A DNA stretch of 64,000 nt, taken from positions 1-64,000 of the forward strand of contig CAKSQO010000011.1 in the NCBI GenBank assembly GCA_934486615.1. Direction: 5' to 3'. Both the position numbers and the translations under genes were made by a program. The notes under the pieces were generated by a model. That model saw nothing but the letters and a program-made list of their open reading frames with translations. It was not told the origin of the DNA and searched no databases. This document shows, piece by piece, positions 24,799 through 32,561 of this stretch; position 1 is the stretch's first letter; each line of letters opens with the position of its first letter. The DNA comes from an uncultured Eubacteriales bacterium (GTDB lineage: Bacteria; Bacillota; Clostridia; Oscillospirales; Acutalibacteraceae).

Positions 24799-24850
24799 AA
24801 TGAAATTCGTTCCGTTGGAACGAGTGAAATATCTTCGATATGAAATTGCT
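24799..24850. repeat. Palindromic TGAAAT-module array downstream of tRNA-Leu(CAA)
   Basis: Starts with the same CAATGAAATTCGTTCC-TTGGAACGAGTGAAA module as the array after tRNA-Arg (one base different in the loop), followed by a second module with palindrome ATATCTTCGATAT and ATGAAATTGC. Downstream to 25009 nothing else is recognised. Confidence 0.78.
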
Positions 24851-25009
24851 TACGCGGTGGGCGGCTTTAAATTCACTTTCTGCGCCGGCGGAAAGCTTCA
24901 CTTTTTTTGCAAAGCGAATTATCTAACCGTGGGCATCAGCGAGTGATTTCATCAAGAGCTTTATCCTTTGATTTCACCGTGCGCCGCACGTTTTTTTCTT
25001 TTCCCACGC

Positions 25010-25045
25010 AAAAAGCGGCAGGCACGCGTTTGTGTCTGCCGCTTT
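25010..25045 (-). terminator. Terminator of the SDR gene
   Basis: A 14-bp stem (25012-25025 with 25032-25045) 11 bases after the SDR stop. Confidence 0.85.
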
Positions 25046-25056
25046 CCATATTCTTT

Positions 25057-25797
25057 TTAGGTCTGAGCTGCGCCGTCGACGGAGACTACGGTGCCTGTTA
25101 CATAGCTTGCCATATCACTGGCGAGGAACAGGAACACGTTCGCGACCTCCTCGGGCTCGCCGATACGTCCGAGCGGAATCGGCGCCGAAATACGCTCAAC
25201 CACTTCGGCAGGCAGAGCCGCGACCATATCGGTGCGTGTGACACCCGGGGCGACCGCATTGACGCGGATACCGCTGCGGCCGAGCTCGCGTGCGAGGCTC
25301 TTGGTCAGACCGTTGACGGCAAACTTACTGGTCGGATAGCCGACGCCGCTGGGCTGACCGTAGATGCTGACCATCGAGCTTGTATTTATGATGCTGCCGC
25401 CGTGCTCACGCATATGCTCCTCGGCGGCCTTGCAGCCGTTGAAAACGGCAGTGACGTTCAGATCCATAATCTTCCTGAACGCGTCGGGGTCGTACATAGC
25501 AAGCGGCTCGCGCGCGGAAATGCCCGCGTTGTTGACGAGGATATCGAGCTTGCCGAACTTCTCGACAACGGCGTCAACAGCAGCCTTGACCGCTCCGAAA
25601 TCGGTCAGATCGGGAGCCATTCCGATGACCTCCCAAGCGGCATTCTCGCCTTTAAGCTCGCCGAGCGCCTTGTCCACCGTCTCCTGACGGCTGCCGAACA
25701 GCGCAACCTTCGCTCCGTTTTGCAGAAACAGCTTTACGATGGCAAAGCCGATTCCGCGCGTGCCGCCGGTTACGACGGCAACCTTACCCTTTAACAT
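25057..25797 (-). CDS. Short-chain dehydrogenase/reductase, FabG-like
   Basis: A 246-residue classical SDR. Cofactor loop TGGTRGIG at residues 10-17, NNAG at 89-92, catalytic Ser141, Tyr154 and Lys158, and the usual PG.TRTDM loop after beta-6. An Arg near the end of beta-2 (GSRQET) suggests NADP(H) preference. It could be a 3-oxoacyl-ACP reductase or a hydroxysteroid/sugar-alcohol dehydrogenase; there are no fatty-acid synthesis genes nearby, so I give no gene symbol. It is transcribed alone from a promoter inside the 3' end of the AraC-type regulator. Confidence 0.9.
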   Translation of the reverse strand: MLKGKVAVVTGGTRGIGFAIVKLFLQNGAKVALFGSRQETVDKALGELKGENAAWEVIGMAPDLTDFGAVKAAVDAVVEKFGKLDILVNNAGISAREPLAMYDPDAFRKIMDLNVTAVFNGCKAAEEHMREHGGSIINTSSMVSIYGQPSGVGYPTSKFAVNGLTKSLARELGRSGIRVNAVAPGVTRTDMVAALPAEVVERISAPIPLGRIGEPEEVANVFLFLASDMASYVTGTVVSVDGAAQT

Positions 25798-25902
25798 TAC
25801 ACAAAACTCCTCTCGTTTGCGCCTGTCTCGGCGCCTTTAATAAAGCCGGAATCGGAGAAGCCCTGTATGTCCGCTTTTCCGACGGCTTAGAGTACTGATA
25901 TA

Positions 25903-25931
25903 ATGCTAACACTTTGTTCAGGATTTGTCAA
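25903..25931 (-). promoter_or_regulatory. Promoter of the SDR gene
   Basis: On the minus strand TTGACA (25931-25926), 17 bases, TAGCAT (25908-25903). The -35 overlaps the stop codon of the upstream regulator gene. Confidence 0.6.
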
Positions 25932-26713
25932 TCGTTTTCACTCACGTCGGCCGCGTGTCTTATCCTGTGAGCGGCGCGGTACTTGCTCGGCGGCAGCCCC
26001 GTCTCTTTCATAAACACCTTTGAAAAATAATTCTGGTCGGAAAAGCCGCTCTCGGCCGCTATCTCCTTCATGCTTTTTGAGGTCGTCTCGAGCAGGACAC
26101 TGGCGTTATCTATCCTCACGCGCGTGAGGTAGCGGTTGATGCCGTAGCCGTAGCGGCGCTTGAACGTATTGATAACGGTCGTACGGCTGCAGAAAAAGCG
26201 CGCGCAAAGCTTCTCAATGGTTATCTCGCCGCTGAAGTTGCTGTCGATATATCCGCGGACATGCTCGGCCAAATCGGTCTTGTCCTGATGAAGGCGGTCA
26301 CGCAGCGTGATGTACTTCGAACACACGTCCATTATCTTTATGCACGAAAGCAGCCGCTCCCTGTCGCCCGCGGGGATTTCCCCGACGGCGCGCTCAAGCC
26401 CTTCGCTTACTCCGCCCATCAGCGCCGCCGCGCTTCGCAGCACGTTTTCGCTGCTCTCGGGCGAGTCCTCAATGACCTGTCCCATCATAAGATAGCCCGT
26501 CAGAGTACCCATGCTGTAAATCGGAGCGACCGCCTCGTACAGCCCGAAGCAGCACTTATAAATATGTATCTTCTTCTGCCCGCGCACAAGCTCGAACGCC
26601 CTGCGGTCGTTCTCAACGCAGGCCGAGCGCTGCCCGTTTTCCTGCACATAGCGGCAGAAGCCGCACAGGTTGCCGGGGTAAGTCTCAATAATATTGAACT
26701 CCGGATCGAACAC
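25928..26713 (-). CDS. AraC-family regulator with PocR ligand-binding domain
   Basis: The intact frame gives 261 residues from a GTG: a PocR-type sensor with the cysteine pattern CGFCRYVQENGQRSAC plus YKCCFGL, and a C-terminal AraC helix-turn-helix pair (about 160-255, ending in FSDQNYFSKVFMKETGLPPSKYR). Protein-like sequence continues upstream in frame for about 26 more residues (AIDTEEHIELLEVIKEL...), the expected start of the PocR fold, but meets a TGA at 26803-26801 and an ATG four codons before it. So the GTG start is doubtful: the gene either has an N-terminal nonsense change or uses a rare start such as CTG after AGGAG. It is divergent from the sugar nucleotidyltransferase and may control it. 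Confidence 0.82.
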   Translation of the reverse strand: MFDPEFNIIETYPGNLCGFCRYVQENGQRSACVENDRRAFELVRGQKKIHIYKCCFGLYEAVAPIYSMGTLTGYLMMGQVIEDSPESSENVLRSAAALMGGVSEGLERAVGEIPAGDRERLLSCIKIMDVCSKYITLRDRLHQDKTDLAEHVRGYIDSNFSGEITIEKLCARFFCSRTTVINTFKRRYGYGINRYLTRVRIDNASVLLETTSKSMKEIAAESGFSDQNYFSKVFMKETGLPPSKYRAAHRIRHAADVSEND

Positions 26714-26815
26714 GGTTATGCGAAAGCCCGAAAGGTGATAAAGCTCCTTTATGACCTCAAGCAGTTCTATATGCTCCTCCGTATCGATCGCCTCCGAAAG
26801 TCAAATAATAAACAT
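26714..26815 (-). other. In-frame 5' extension of the PocR/AraC regulator with TGA at codon 5
   Basis: ATG TTT ATT ATT TGA (26815-26801) followed by an open, domain-like segment into the regulator. No ATG, GTG or TTG lies between the TGA and the GTG at 26713. CGGAGG and GGAGGAG motifs are present in the segment. Confidence 0.6.
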
Positions 26816-26851
26816 GAATACTATTTTACTAATAATAATACTAATGTTTTA

Positions 26852-26880
26852 TTGAAAAATCAAGTTCAAGTTGCTATAAT
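26852..26880 (+). promoter_or_regulatory. Promoter of the nucleotidyltransferase-kinase pair
   Basis: TTGAAA (26852-26857), 17 bases, TATAAT (26875-26880), with a short direct repeat CAAGTT in the spacer, a possible regulator contact. Confidence 0.78.
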
Positions 26881-26915
26881 CAAATTAAATAATCCGAAAC
26901 GGTGGGTGACAAATA

Positions 26916-27815
26916 ATGACACTGCTTATTCTTGCAGCAGGTATGGGCAGCCGATACGGCGGGCTCAAGCAGATTGACCCTATCGGCCCCAACGGCGAGT
27001 TCATCATCGACTACTCTATCTATGATGCGCTCGAGGCGGGCTTTGACAAGGTCGTTTTCATTATAAAAGAGGAAAACCTTGAGCTTTTCCGCGAGACTGT
27101 CGGCAAGCGCGTCGAAAGCCGCGTAAAGGTCGAGTATGTTTTCCAGAAGACAGAGGACGTTCCTGAGGGCGTTACCGTCCCGGCCGACCGCACCAAGCCG
27201 TGGGGCACCGGTCACGCGGTGCTTGAAGCCGCAAGTGCCATCAACGACTCGTTCGCGGTCATCAACGCCGATGACTTCTACGGACGAGACAGCTTTATGA
27301 AGCTGGCCGATTTTATGCGCAATAACAAAGCAGACGGCGACAAGAGCCACTTCTGCATGGCGGGCTATGTGCTTGAGAACACGCTGACCGAAAACGGCCA
27401 CGTTGCCCGCGGCATATGCGAGATCGACTCCGAAGGCTACCTCACCAAGGTCACCGAGCGCACTAAAATTCAGAAAAACGGCGACGTGACTCAGTACCTC
27501 GAGGACGACGTGTGGACGACTATCCCCGAGCACAGCATCGTCTCGATGAACTGCTGGGCGTTCACTCCCGCGCTGTTTGACGAGCTTAAGGGTCTGTTCA
27601 GGGAATTCTTCAGGACGACCGGAGACCTGACAAAGGGCGAGTTTTTCCTCCCCTTCGCGGTTCAGGATATGATAAACACCGGCAAGTGCGACGTTAAGGT
27701 GCTCAAGACCGAAGCCAAGTGGTACGGCGTGACCTATCACGACGACAAGGCCAAGGTTGCCGCCGCCATGCGCGCCATGGTCGCCGACGGCACTTATCCC
27801 GAGAAGCTTTGGTAA
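26916..27815 (+). CDS. Sugar-1-phosphate nucleotidyltransferase
   Basis: A 299-residue NTP_transferase-fold enzyme. The signature LAAGMGSRYGGLKQ (residues 6-19) is the NTP-binding loop; the metal-binding aspartate lies in VINADDFYG (about residue 113), and ARGICEI and MNCWAFTPALFDEL resemble this subfamily. It likely joins UTP (or another NTP) to a hexose-1-phosphate. Being followed at 20 bases by a NahK-like kinase, it probably uses N-acetylhexosamine-1-phosphate or a related sugar phosphate. GGTGGGTGA precedes the ATG. Confidence 0.88.
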   Translation: MTLLILAAGMGSRYGGLKQIDPIGPNGEFIIDYSIYDALEAGFDKVVFIIKEENLELFRETVGKRVESRVKVEYVFQKTEDVPEGVTVPADRTKPWGTGHAVLEAASAINDSFAVINADDFYGRDSFMKLADFMRNNKADGDKSHFCMAGYVLENTLTENGHVARGICEIDSEGYLTKVTERTKIQKNGDVTQYLEDDVWTTIPEHSIVSMNCWAFTPALFDELKGLFREFFRTTGDLTKGEFFLPFAVQDMINTGKCDVKVLKTEAKWYGVTYHDDKAKVAAAMRAMVADGTYPEKLW

Positions 27816-27835
27816 AAAAACAAGGAGTTTTTCAA

Positions 27836-28942
27836 ATGGAAATGCTTTCAAAAGAGCTTATAAGCCACTTCGCCTTTGAGGGCGAGTATTTCTACAGCGA
27901 GCCGTTCGGCTGCGGTCACATCAACAGCACATATGCTGTATATTTCAAGTTCGAGACCAAGCCTGTCAGGCGCTATATCATGCAGCGCATAAACACCGAC
28001 ATTTTCAAGGACGCGGACGCGCTGATGGAGAACATTAACGGCGTCACCTCGTTTTTGCGCAGAAAGATCATCGAAAACGGCGGCGACCCCGAGCGCGAGA
28101 CCCTGACCATCGTTCCGACCGCCGACGGCAGGCTCTACTGGCGCGACGCCGAGGGCGGCTGCTGGAGAGCATACATCTTCATCGAGAATGCGACCTCGTA
28201 TCAGACCGTCGAGCGCCCCGTGCTGTTTTCGAACGCTGCGGCGGCTTTCGGCCGCTTCCAGCGCCTGCTTGCGGACTACCCCGCCGCCGAGCTGCACGAG
28301 ACCATACCGAACTTCCACAACACCGTCAGCCGCTTTGCCGACTTCAAGGCCTCCGTTGCCGCGGACAAGGTCGGACGCGCTAAATCGGTGCAGAAAGAGA
28401 TTCAGTTCATTCTTGACAGGGAGAGCGACTATTCCGTCATCGTCGACGCGCTCGCAGACGGCAGCCTGCCGCTGAGAGTCACGCACAACGACACCAAGCT
28501 CAACAACATTATGATGGATAACGCCACCGACGAGGCCGTGTGCGTAATCGACCTTGACACCGTAATGCCCGGCTCGGCTCTCTACGACTTCGGCGACAGC
28601 ATACGCTTCGGCGCAAGCAGCGCCGCCGAGGACGAAACCGACCTCGACAAGGTATACATGGTACCCGAGCTGTTCGAGGCTTACACCGAGGGCTTCCTGC
28701 GCGAGGCGGGCGACGCCATGACGCAGAAGGAGCTTGACCTGCTCGCGATGTCGGCAAAGATCATGACCGTCGAATGCGGTATGCGCTTTTTGGCCGACTA
28801 TCTTGACGGCGACGTGTACTTCCGCGTCCACCGCGAGGGTCACAACCTCGACCGCGCGCGCACCCAGCTGAAGCTGGTCGCCGATATGGAGCAGAAGATG
28901 GATATGATGAACGCCATCGTCGCCAAGCACAGTAATAAATAA
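27836..28942 (+). CDS. Aminoglycoside phosphotransferase-fold sugar kinase, NahK-like
   Basis: A 368-residue APH-fold kinase. Catalytic Asp219 is in RVTHNDTKLNNIMMD and the metal-binding Asp in CVIDLDTVMPGSALYDFGD, matching the N-acetylhexosamine 1-kinase (NahK) subgroup of bifidobacteria rather than drug kinases; the FGCGHINSTY loop is the nucleotide loop. It would phosphorylate GlcNAc/GalNAc at C1 and feed the adjacent nucleotidyltransferase. Start at the ATG with AAGGAG 10 bases before; the frame is open further upstream but that part overlaps the previous gene. Drug resistance is unlikely. Confidence 0.88.
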   Translation: MEMLSKELISHFAFEGEYFYSEPFGCGHINSTYAVYFKFETKPVRRYIMQRINTDIFKDADALMENINGVTSFLRRKIIENGGDPERETLTIVPTADGRLYWRDAEGGCWRAYIFIENATSYQTVERPVLFSNAAAAFGRFQRLLADYPAAELHETIPNFHNTVSRFADFKASVAADKVGRAKSVQKEIQFILDRESDYSVIVDALADGSLPLRVTHNDTKLNNIMMDNATDEAVCVIDLDTVMPGSALYDFGDSIRFGASSAAEDETDLDKVYMVPELFEAYTEGFLREAGDAMTQKELDLLAMSAKIMTVECGMRFLADYLDGDVYFRVHREGHNLDRARTQLKLVADMEQKMDMMNAIVAKHSNK

Positions 28943-28955
28943 GGCGTAAGCTTTA

Positions 28956-28990
28956 AAGCGCTGCTTTTCCCAAAGGGAGAAGCGGCGCTT
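28956..28990 (+). terminator. Terminator of the kinase pair
   Basis: A 16-bp stem (28956-28971 with 28975-28990, one G-T) with GTTGTTTT after it. Confidence 0.75.
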
Positions 28991-29000
28991 GTTGTTTTCG

Positions 29001-29448
29001 GCGGGCGCGGGTAGGCGCAAGTTCCGGCCGCGGGCGCGGGTAGGCGCGGGTTTCGGCCGCGGGCGCAGGTAGGCGCGGATTCCGGCCGGGGCGCGGGCAG
29101 GCTCGGTGCGAAATCGGCGCAGGTTTCGGCCGCGGGCGCGGGTAGGCGCAAGTTCCGGCCGCGGGTAGGCGCGGGTAGGCGCGGGTTCCGGCCGCGGGTC
29201 GGCGCGGGTTCCGGCCGCGGGTAGGCGCGGGTAGGCGCGGGTAGGCGCGGGTTCCGGCCGCGGGTAGGCGCGGGTAGGCGCGGGTAGGCGCGGGTTTCGG
29301 CCGCGGGTAGGCGCGAGTTCCGGCCGCGGGCGGCGGGTAGGCGCGAGTTCCGGCCGGGGCGCGGGCAGGCTCGGTGCGAAATCGGCGCAGGTTTCGGCCG
29401 CGGGCGCGGGTAGGCGCAAGTTCCGGCCGCGGGCGGCGGGTAGGCGCG
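29001..29448. repeat. GC-rich modular repeat block
   Basis: About 450 bases built from two short words, TAGGCGCGGG and GTTCCGGCCGCGGG (with TTTCGG and CAAGTT variants), in irregular order. An 86-base segment is repeated exactly (29080-29165 and 29348-29433). Long minus-strand frames run through it only because stops cannot occur in this composition; they give Pro/Arg/Ala low-complexity and are not genes. Confidence 0.9.
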
Positions 29449-29614
29449 TCGCTTTCGGAATTTCGCACGCCGCTTTTACTTTGCGCCGCTTCCCCGCTTT
29501 CACACAGCCCGTGCAAAGCGCGAAAAAAGTCGCCATATTTATGTCGGTGCTTTTCACATACGTTGGGCAAGTTCACTATTTTGGTTTTTTCGGCCGATAA
29601 ATTCGCTTTTGCAC

Positions 29615-29643
29615 TTGACGGAGCGCCAAAGGTTTAGTAAAAT
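29615..29643 (+). promoter_or_regulatory. Purine operon promoter
   Basis: TTGACG (29615-29620), 17 bases, TAAAAT (29638-29643), about 24 bases before the aptamer. Confidence 0.72.
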
Positions 29644-29666
29644 ATAACTTGTATTAAATATGTATG

Positions 29667-29802
29667 AATTCTTTGCGACTGACGGATTTTTGCAGAGCAC
29701 TGCAAGGGAGCAAAGAATTTGAGGAAGAACACATTCTTCCTCCTCAAGCCGACCGTCTGGGCGCACTTTAAGAGTTTTTACGCTTGAAGTGCGCCCTTTT
29801 TA
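29667..29802 (+). promoter_or_regulatory. ZTP (pfl) riboswitch with terminator, controlling the purine operon
   Basis: P1 pairs AATTCTTTGC (29667-29676) with GCAAAGAATT (29710-29719). Inside are the conserved GACTGACGG, a P2 hairpin (TTGCAG/CTGCAA) and GGGAGC. A linker hairpin (GAGGAAGAA/TTCTTCCTC) leads to CCGACCGTCTGGGC, whose CCGTC can pair with GACGG as the pseudoknot. These features match the pfl/ZTP class. The 3' GGGCGCACTT also forms an intrinsic terminator with AAGTGCGCCC (29787-29796) plus Ts, so ligand binding and termination compete. Z nucleotides build up when 10-formyl-THF is short; the operon ends with fhs. Confidence 0.82.
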
Positions 29803-29833
29803 TCTTAAAGACATTTTCAAGGAGGACGCATTT

Positions 29834-30331
29834 ATGAAAAAAGTCGGTATCGTTATGGGCAGTGACAGCGATCTGCCCGTAATCAAGAAAGCGACCGATG
29901 TTCTCGACGGACTGGGCGTGCCGTATGAGGTGCACATCTACTCCGCCCACCGCACCCCCGTTCAGGCGCGCGACTTCGCGCTGAGCGCCCGCGAAAACGG
30001 CTTCGGCGTGCTTATCGCGGCGGCGGGCATGGCGGCTCACCTTGCGGGAGCTATCGCGGCGAACACCACGCTGCCCGTCATCGGCATACCGTGCAAGTCG
30101 CCGTGCTTTGACGGCTTGGACGCGCTGCTTTCGACCGTCGAAATGCCCACGGGCATACCCGTTGCGACTGTTGCCGTCGGCGGCGGAGCGAACGCTGCCC
30201 TGCTTGCGGCGCAGATAATCGCCGTCAGCGATTCTCTTCTTGCCGAAAAGCTTGATGCAAAACGTGCGTCCGATGCGGAAGCCGTCCTCAAAAAGGACGA
30301 AAAAGTCACCGAAATGCTCAAAAGCCTTTAA
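29834..30331 (+). CDS. purE: 5-(carboxyamino)imidazole ribonucleotide mutase
   Basis: A 165-residue class I PurE: VGIVMGSDSDLPV at residues 4-16, the catalytic-site SAHRTP at about 40 and AAAGMAAHLAG at about 73. It converts N5-CAIR to CAIR. No purK is present in this window. Start taken at the ATG after AAGGAGG (29819-29825), not the upstream in-frame codons that lie in the terminator. First gene behind the riboswitch; 26 bases to purC. Confidence 0.97.
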   Translation: MKKVGIVMGSDSDLPVIKKATDVLDGLGVPYEVHIYSAHRTPVQARDFALSARENGFGVLIAAAGMAAHLAGAIAANTTLPVIGIPCKSPCFDGLDALLSTVEMPTGIPVATVAVGGGANAALLAAQIIAVSDSLLAEKLDAKRASDAEAVLKKDEKVTEMLKSL

Positions 30332-30357
30332 TAAAAAAATTTCAGGAGGTCATTATA

Positions 30358-31068
30358 ATGGAAAAGAAAGAACTGCTCTACGAAGGAAAAGCCAAGAAGG
30401 TTTTCGCCACCGACGACCCCGAAGTGCTGCTCGTTTCCTACAAGGACGACGCGACCGCTTTCAACGGCCTTAAAAAGGGCACCATCTCGGGCAAGGGCGC
30501 TGTTAACAACCGCGTCACCAACTATATGATGAGCCTGCTTGAAAAAGAGGGTGTGCCGACCCACCTCGTCAAGGAGCTGAGCGACCGCGACACTCTGGTC
30601 AAAAAGGTCTCCATCGTTCCGCTCGAGGTCATAATCCGCAACATCTCCGCAGGCTCCTTTGCCAAGCGCTACGGCGTTGAGGAGGGCATCGTTTTCGCTC
30701 AGCCGACCATCGAGTTCTCTTACAAAAACGACGACCTCGGCGACCCGCTCATCAACAGCTATCACGCGCTCGCGCTCGGCCTTGCCACCTCTGAGGAGAT
30801 CGATACCATCAAGACGCTCGCTTTCAGGGTCAACGACTTTATGAAGGCGTTCTTCAAGAAGCTCAACGTCGACCTCGTCGACTTCAAGCTCGAGTTCGGC
30901 CGCCTGTCCGACGGCACGATTGTCCTCGCGGACGAGATCTCACCCGACACCTGCCGCTTCTGGGACTGCGACACGCATGAGAAGCTGGACAAGGACCGCT
31001 TTCGCAGAGACCTCGGCGGAGTTGAAGGCGCTTATCAGGAAATGATGAAGCGCATACTCGGCGAGTAA
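30358..31068 (+). CDS. purC: Phosphoribosylaminoimidazole-succinocarboxamide synthase
   Basis: A 236-residue SAICAR synthetase of normal length. Motifs: LYEGKAKKVFAT near the start, IVPLEVIIRNISAGSFAKRYG (about 86-106), and LADEISPDTCRFWD (about 184-197). Ligates aspartate to CAIR with ATP. AGGAGG lies 10 bases before the ATG. Second gene of the operon; 50 bases to purF. Confidence 0.97.
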   Translation: MEKKELLYEGKAKKVFATDDPEVLLVSYKDDATAFNGLKKGTISGKGAVNNRVTNYMMSLLEKEGVPTHLVKELSDRDTLVKKVSIVPLEVIIRNISAGSFAKRYGVEEGIVFAQPTIEFSYKNDDLGDPLINSYHALALGLATSEEIDTIKTLAFRVNDFMKAFFKKLNVDLVDFKLEFGRLSDGTIVLADEISPDTCRFWDCDTHEKLDKDRFRRDLGGVEGAYQEMMKRILGE

Positions 31069-31118
31069 TTTTTCCGCCAAGCGGAACCACAGGCAGCTTT
31101 AAGAAACGGAGATATTTA

Positions 31119-32561
31119 ATGGGAAAACTCAGAGAAGAATGCGGCGTTTTCGGTATTTTCAGTTCTAAGTGCGAGGACGTGGCGCAGCTGACCTACTACG
31201 GTCTGTTCGCGCTGCAGCACCGCGGGCAGGAGGCCTGCGGCATCGTAGTCAACGACGACGGGCTGTTCAACTCCTATAAGGACACGGGGCTTGTCAGCGA
31301 AGTGTTCTCCGCCGACCGCCTTGCCTCCCTCGGCGAGGGCAATATGGCCGTCGGCCACGTCCGCTACGCGACCACGGGAGCGACCGACCGCATCAACGCT
31401 CAGCCTATCGTTGTCAACCACATCAAGGGGCGCATGGCGCTCGCGCACAACGGCAACCTGACAAACTCCTATGAATTAAGAAGCGAGCTTGAGCTTAAAG
31501 GCTCGATATTCCACACGACCTCCGACACCGAGGTCATATCCTACATAATCACCGAGGAGCGCCTTAAAGCGCCCACCATCGAGGACGCGGTCGACCGCGC
31601 GATGGAGCGCATAAAGGGCGCGTACTCCCTTGTTATAATGTCGCCCTCAAAGCTCATCGCCGCGCGCGATGAAAACGGCTTCCGCCCGCTGTGCTACGGC
31701 AAGACCGCCGACGGCGACTGGGTCGTTGCTTCGGAGAGCTGCGCTCTCGACGCGGTCGGAGCGGAGCTCGTGCGCGACATTGAGGCGGGCGAAATCGTCG
31801 TGTTCGACAAGACGGGCGTTCGCAGTATAGTGAAGCACTGCGGCAAAAAGCCGCACAGGATGTGCGTGTTCGAGTACGTCTACTTCGCGCGCCCCGACTC
31901 GGTCGTCGACGGCTGCTCCGTTCACGAAGCGCGCGCCCGCGCAGGCGCGTTCCTCGCTCTTGAGCACCCCGTGCAGGCCGACGTCGTCATCGGCGTGCCC
32001 GACTCGGGCATAGACGCGGCCATCGGCTACTCAAAGCAGTCGGGTATCCCCTATGAGCTGGGCTTTATCAAGAACAGATACATCGCCCGCACCTTCATCT
32101 CGCCGGGTCAAAAGAGCCGCGAGGACAAGGTCAGGATCAAGCTTAACCCCATCATCGGAACGGTCAGCGGCAAGCGCATAGTGCTCATCGACGACTCGAT
32201 AGTGCGCGGCACCACAAGCGCAAGAATCGTCAAGCTGCTGCGCGACGCGGGGGCTAAAGAGGTGCATATGCGCGTGAGCGCTCCGCCGTTTATGAACCCC
32301 TGCTACTACGGCACCGACATTGACTCGCGCGACAACCTCATCGCCTGCCACCACACGGTCGAGGAAACGGCGCGGATAATCGGCGCGGACTCGCTGGGCT
32401 ATCTGAGCGTTGACAGCGTCAGAAAAATCGCCTGCGGCGTAAACGGCAAGGGCTACTGCACCGCGTGCTTTGACGGCGATTATCCGACCGAGATACCCGA
32501 GCACACCGAAAAAAGCAGGTTTGAAAGCAAAATCTCAACTAACGGAAAGGGAGATAAATAA
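31119..32561 (+). CDS. purF: Amidophosphoribosyltransferase
   Basis: A 480-residue glutamine PRPP amidotransferase, the committed step. A short propeptide (MGKLREE) precedes nucleophile Cys8 in EECGVFGIF, as in the Bacillus-type enzymes that mature by N-terminal cleavage and hold a 4Fe-4S cluster (C-terminal Cys residues GKGYCTACFDGDYP fit). PRPP motif VLIDDSIVRGTT is at about residue 358. Its stop overlaps the purM ATG (TAATG). Confidence 0.97.
   Translation: MGKLREECGVFGIFSSKCEDVAQLTYYGLFALQHRGQEACGIVVNDDGLFNSYKDTGLVSEVFSADRLASLGEGNMAVGHVRYATTGATDRINAQPIVVNHIKGRMALAHNGNLTNSYELRSELELKGSIFHTTSDTEVISYIITEERLKAPTIEDAVDRAMERIKGAYSLVIMSPSKLIAARDENGFRPLCYGKTADGDWVVASESCALDAVGAELVRDIEAGEIVVFDKTGVRSIVKHCGKKPHRMCVFEYVYFARPDSVVDGCSVHEARARAGAFLALEHPVQADVVIGVPDSGIDAAIGYSKQSGIPYELGFIKNRYIARTFISPGQKSREDKVRIKLNPIIGTVSGKRIVLIDDSIVRGTTSARIVKLLRDAGAKEVHMRVSAPPFMNPCYYGTDIDSRDNLIACHHTVEETARIIGADSLGYLSVDSVRKIACGVNGKGYCTACFDGDYPTEIPEHTEKSRFESKISTNGKGDK

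Noticed and set aside
24360..24800. 146-residue minus-strand frame over tRNA-Leu(CAA)
   Set aside because: It is the antisense of a tRNA and its flanks.
26801..26803. Stop codon reassignment (TGA read as amino acid)
   Set aside because: Many certain genes in the window end with TGA, so a general reassignment is excluded.
29001..29448. CRISPR-like array
   Set aside because: No constant repeat with unique spacers of regular length; words are shuffled and the spacers are themselves repeats. No cas genes.
27848..29557. 569-residue minus-strand open frame across the kinase gene and the repeat block
   Set aside because: It is antisense to a clear kinase, and its N-terminal half is low-complexity Pro/Ala/Arg produced by stop-free GC-rich repeats.
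28953..29576. 207-residue minus-strand frame in the repeat block
   Set aside because: Same repeat translated in another frame; no ribosome binding site and no globular sequence.
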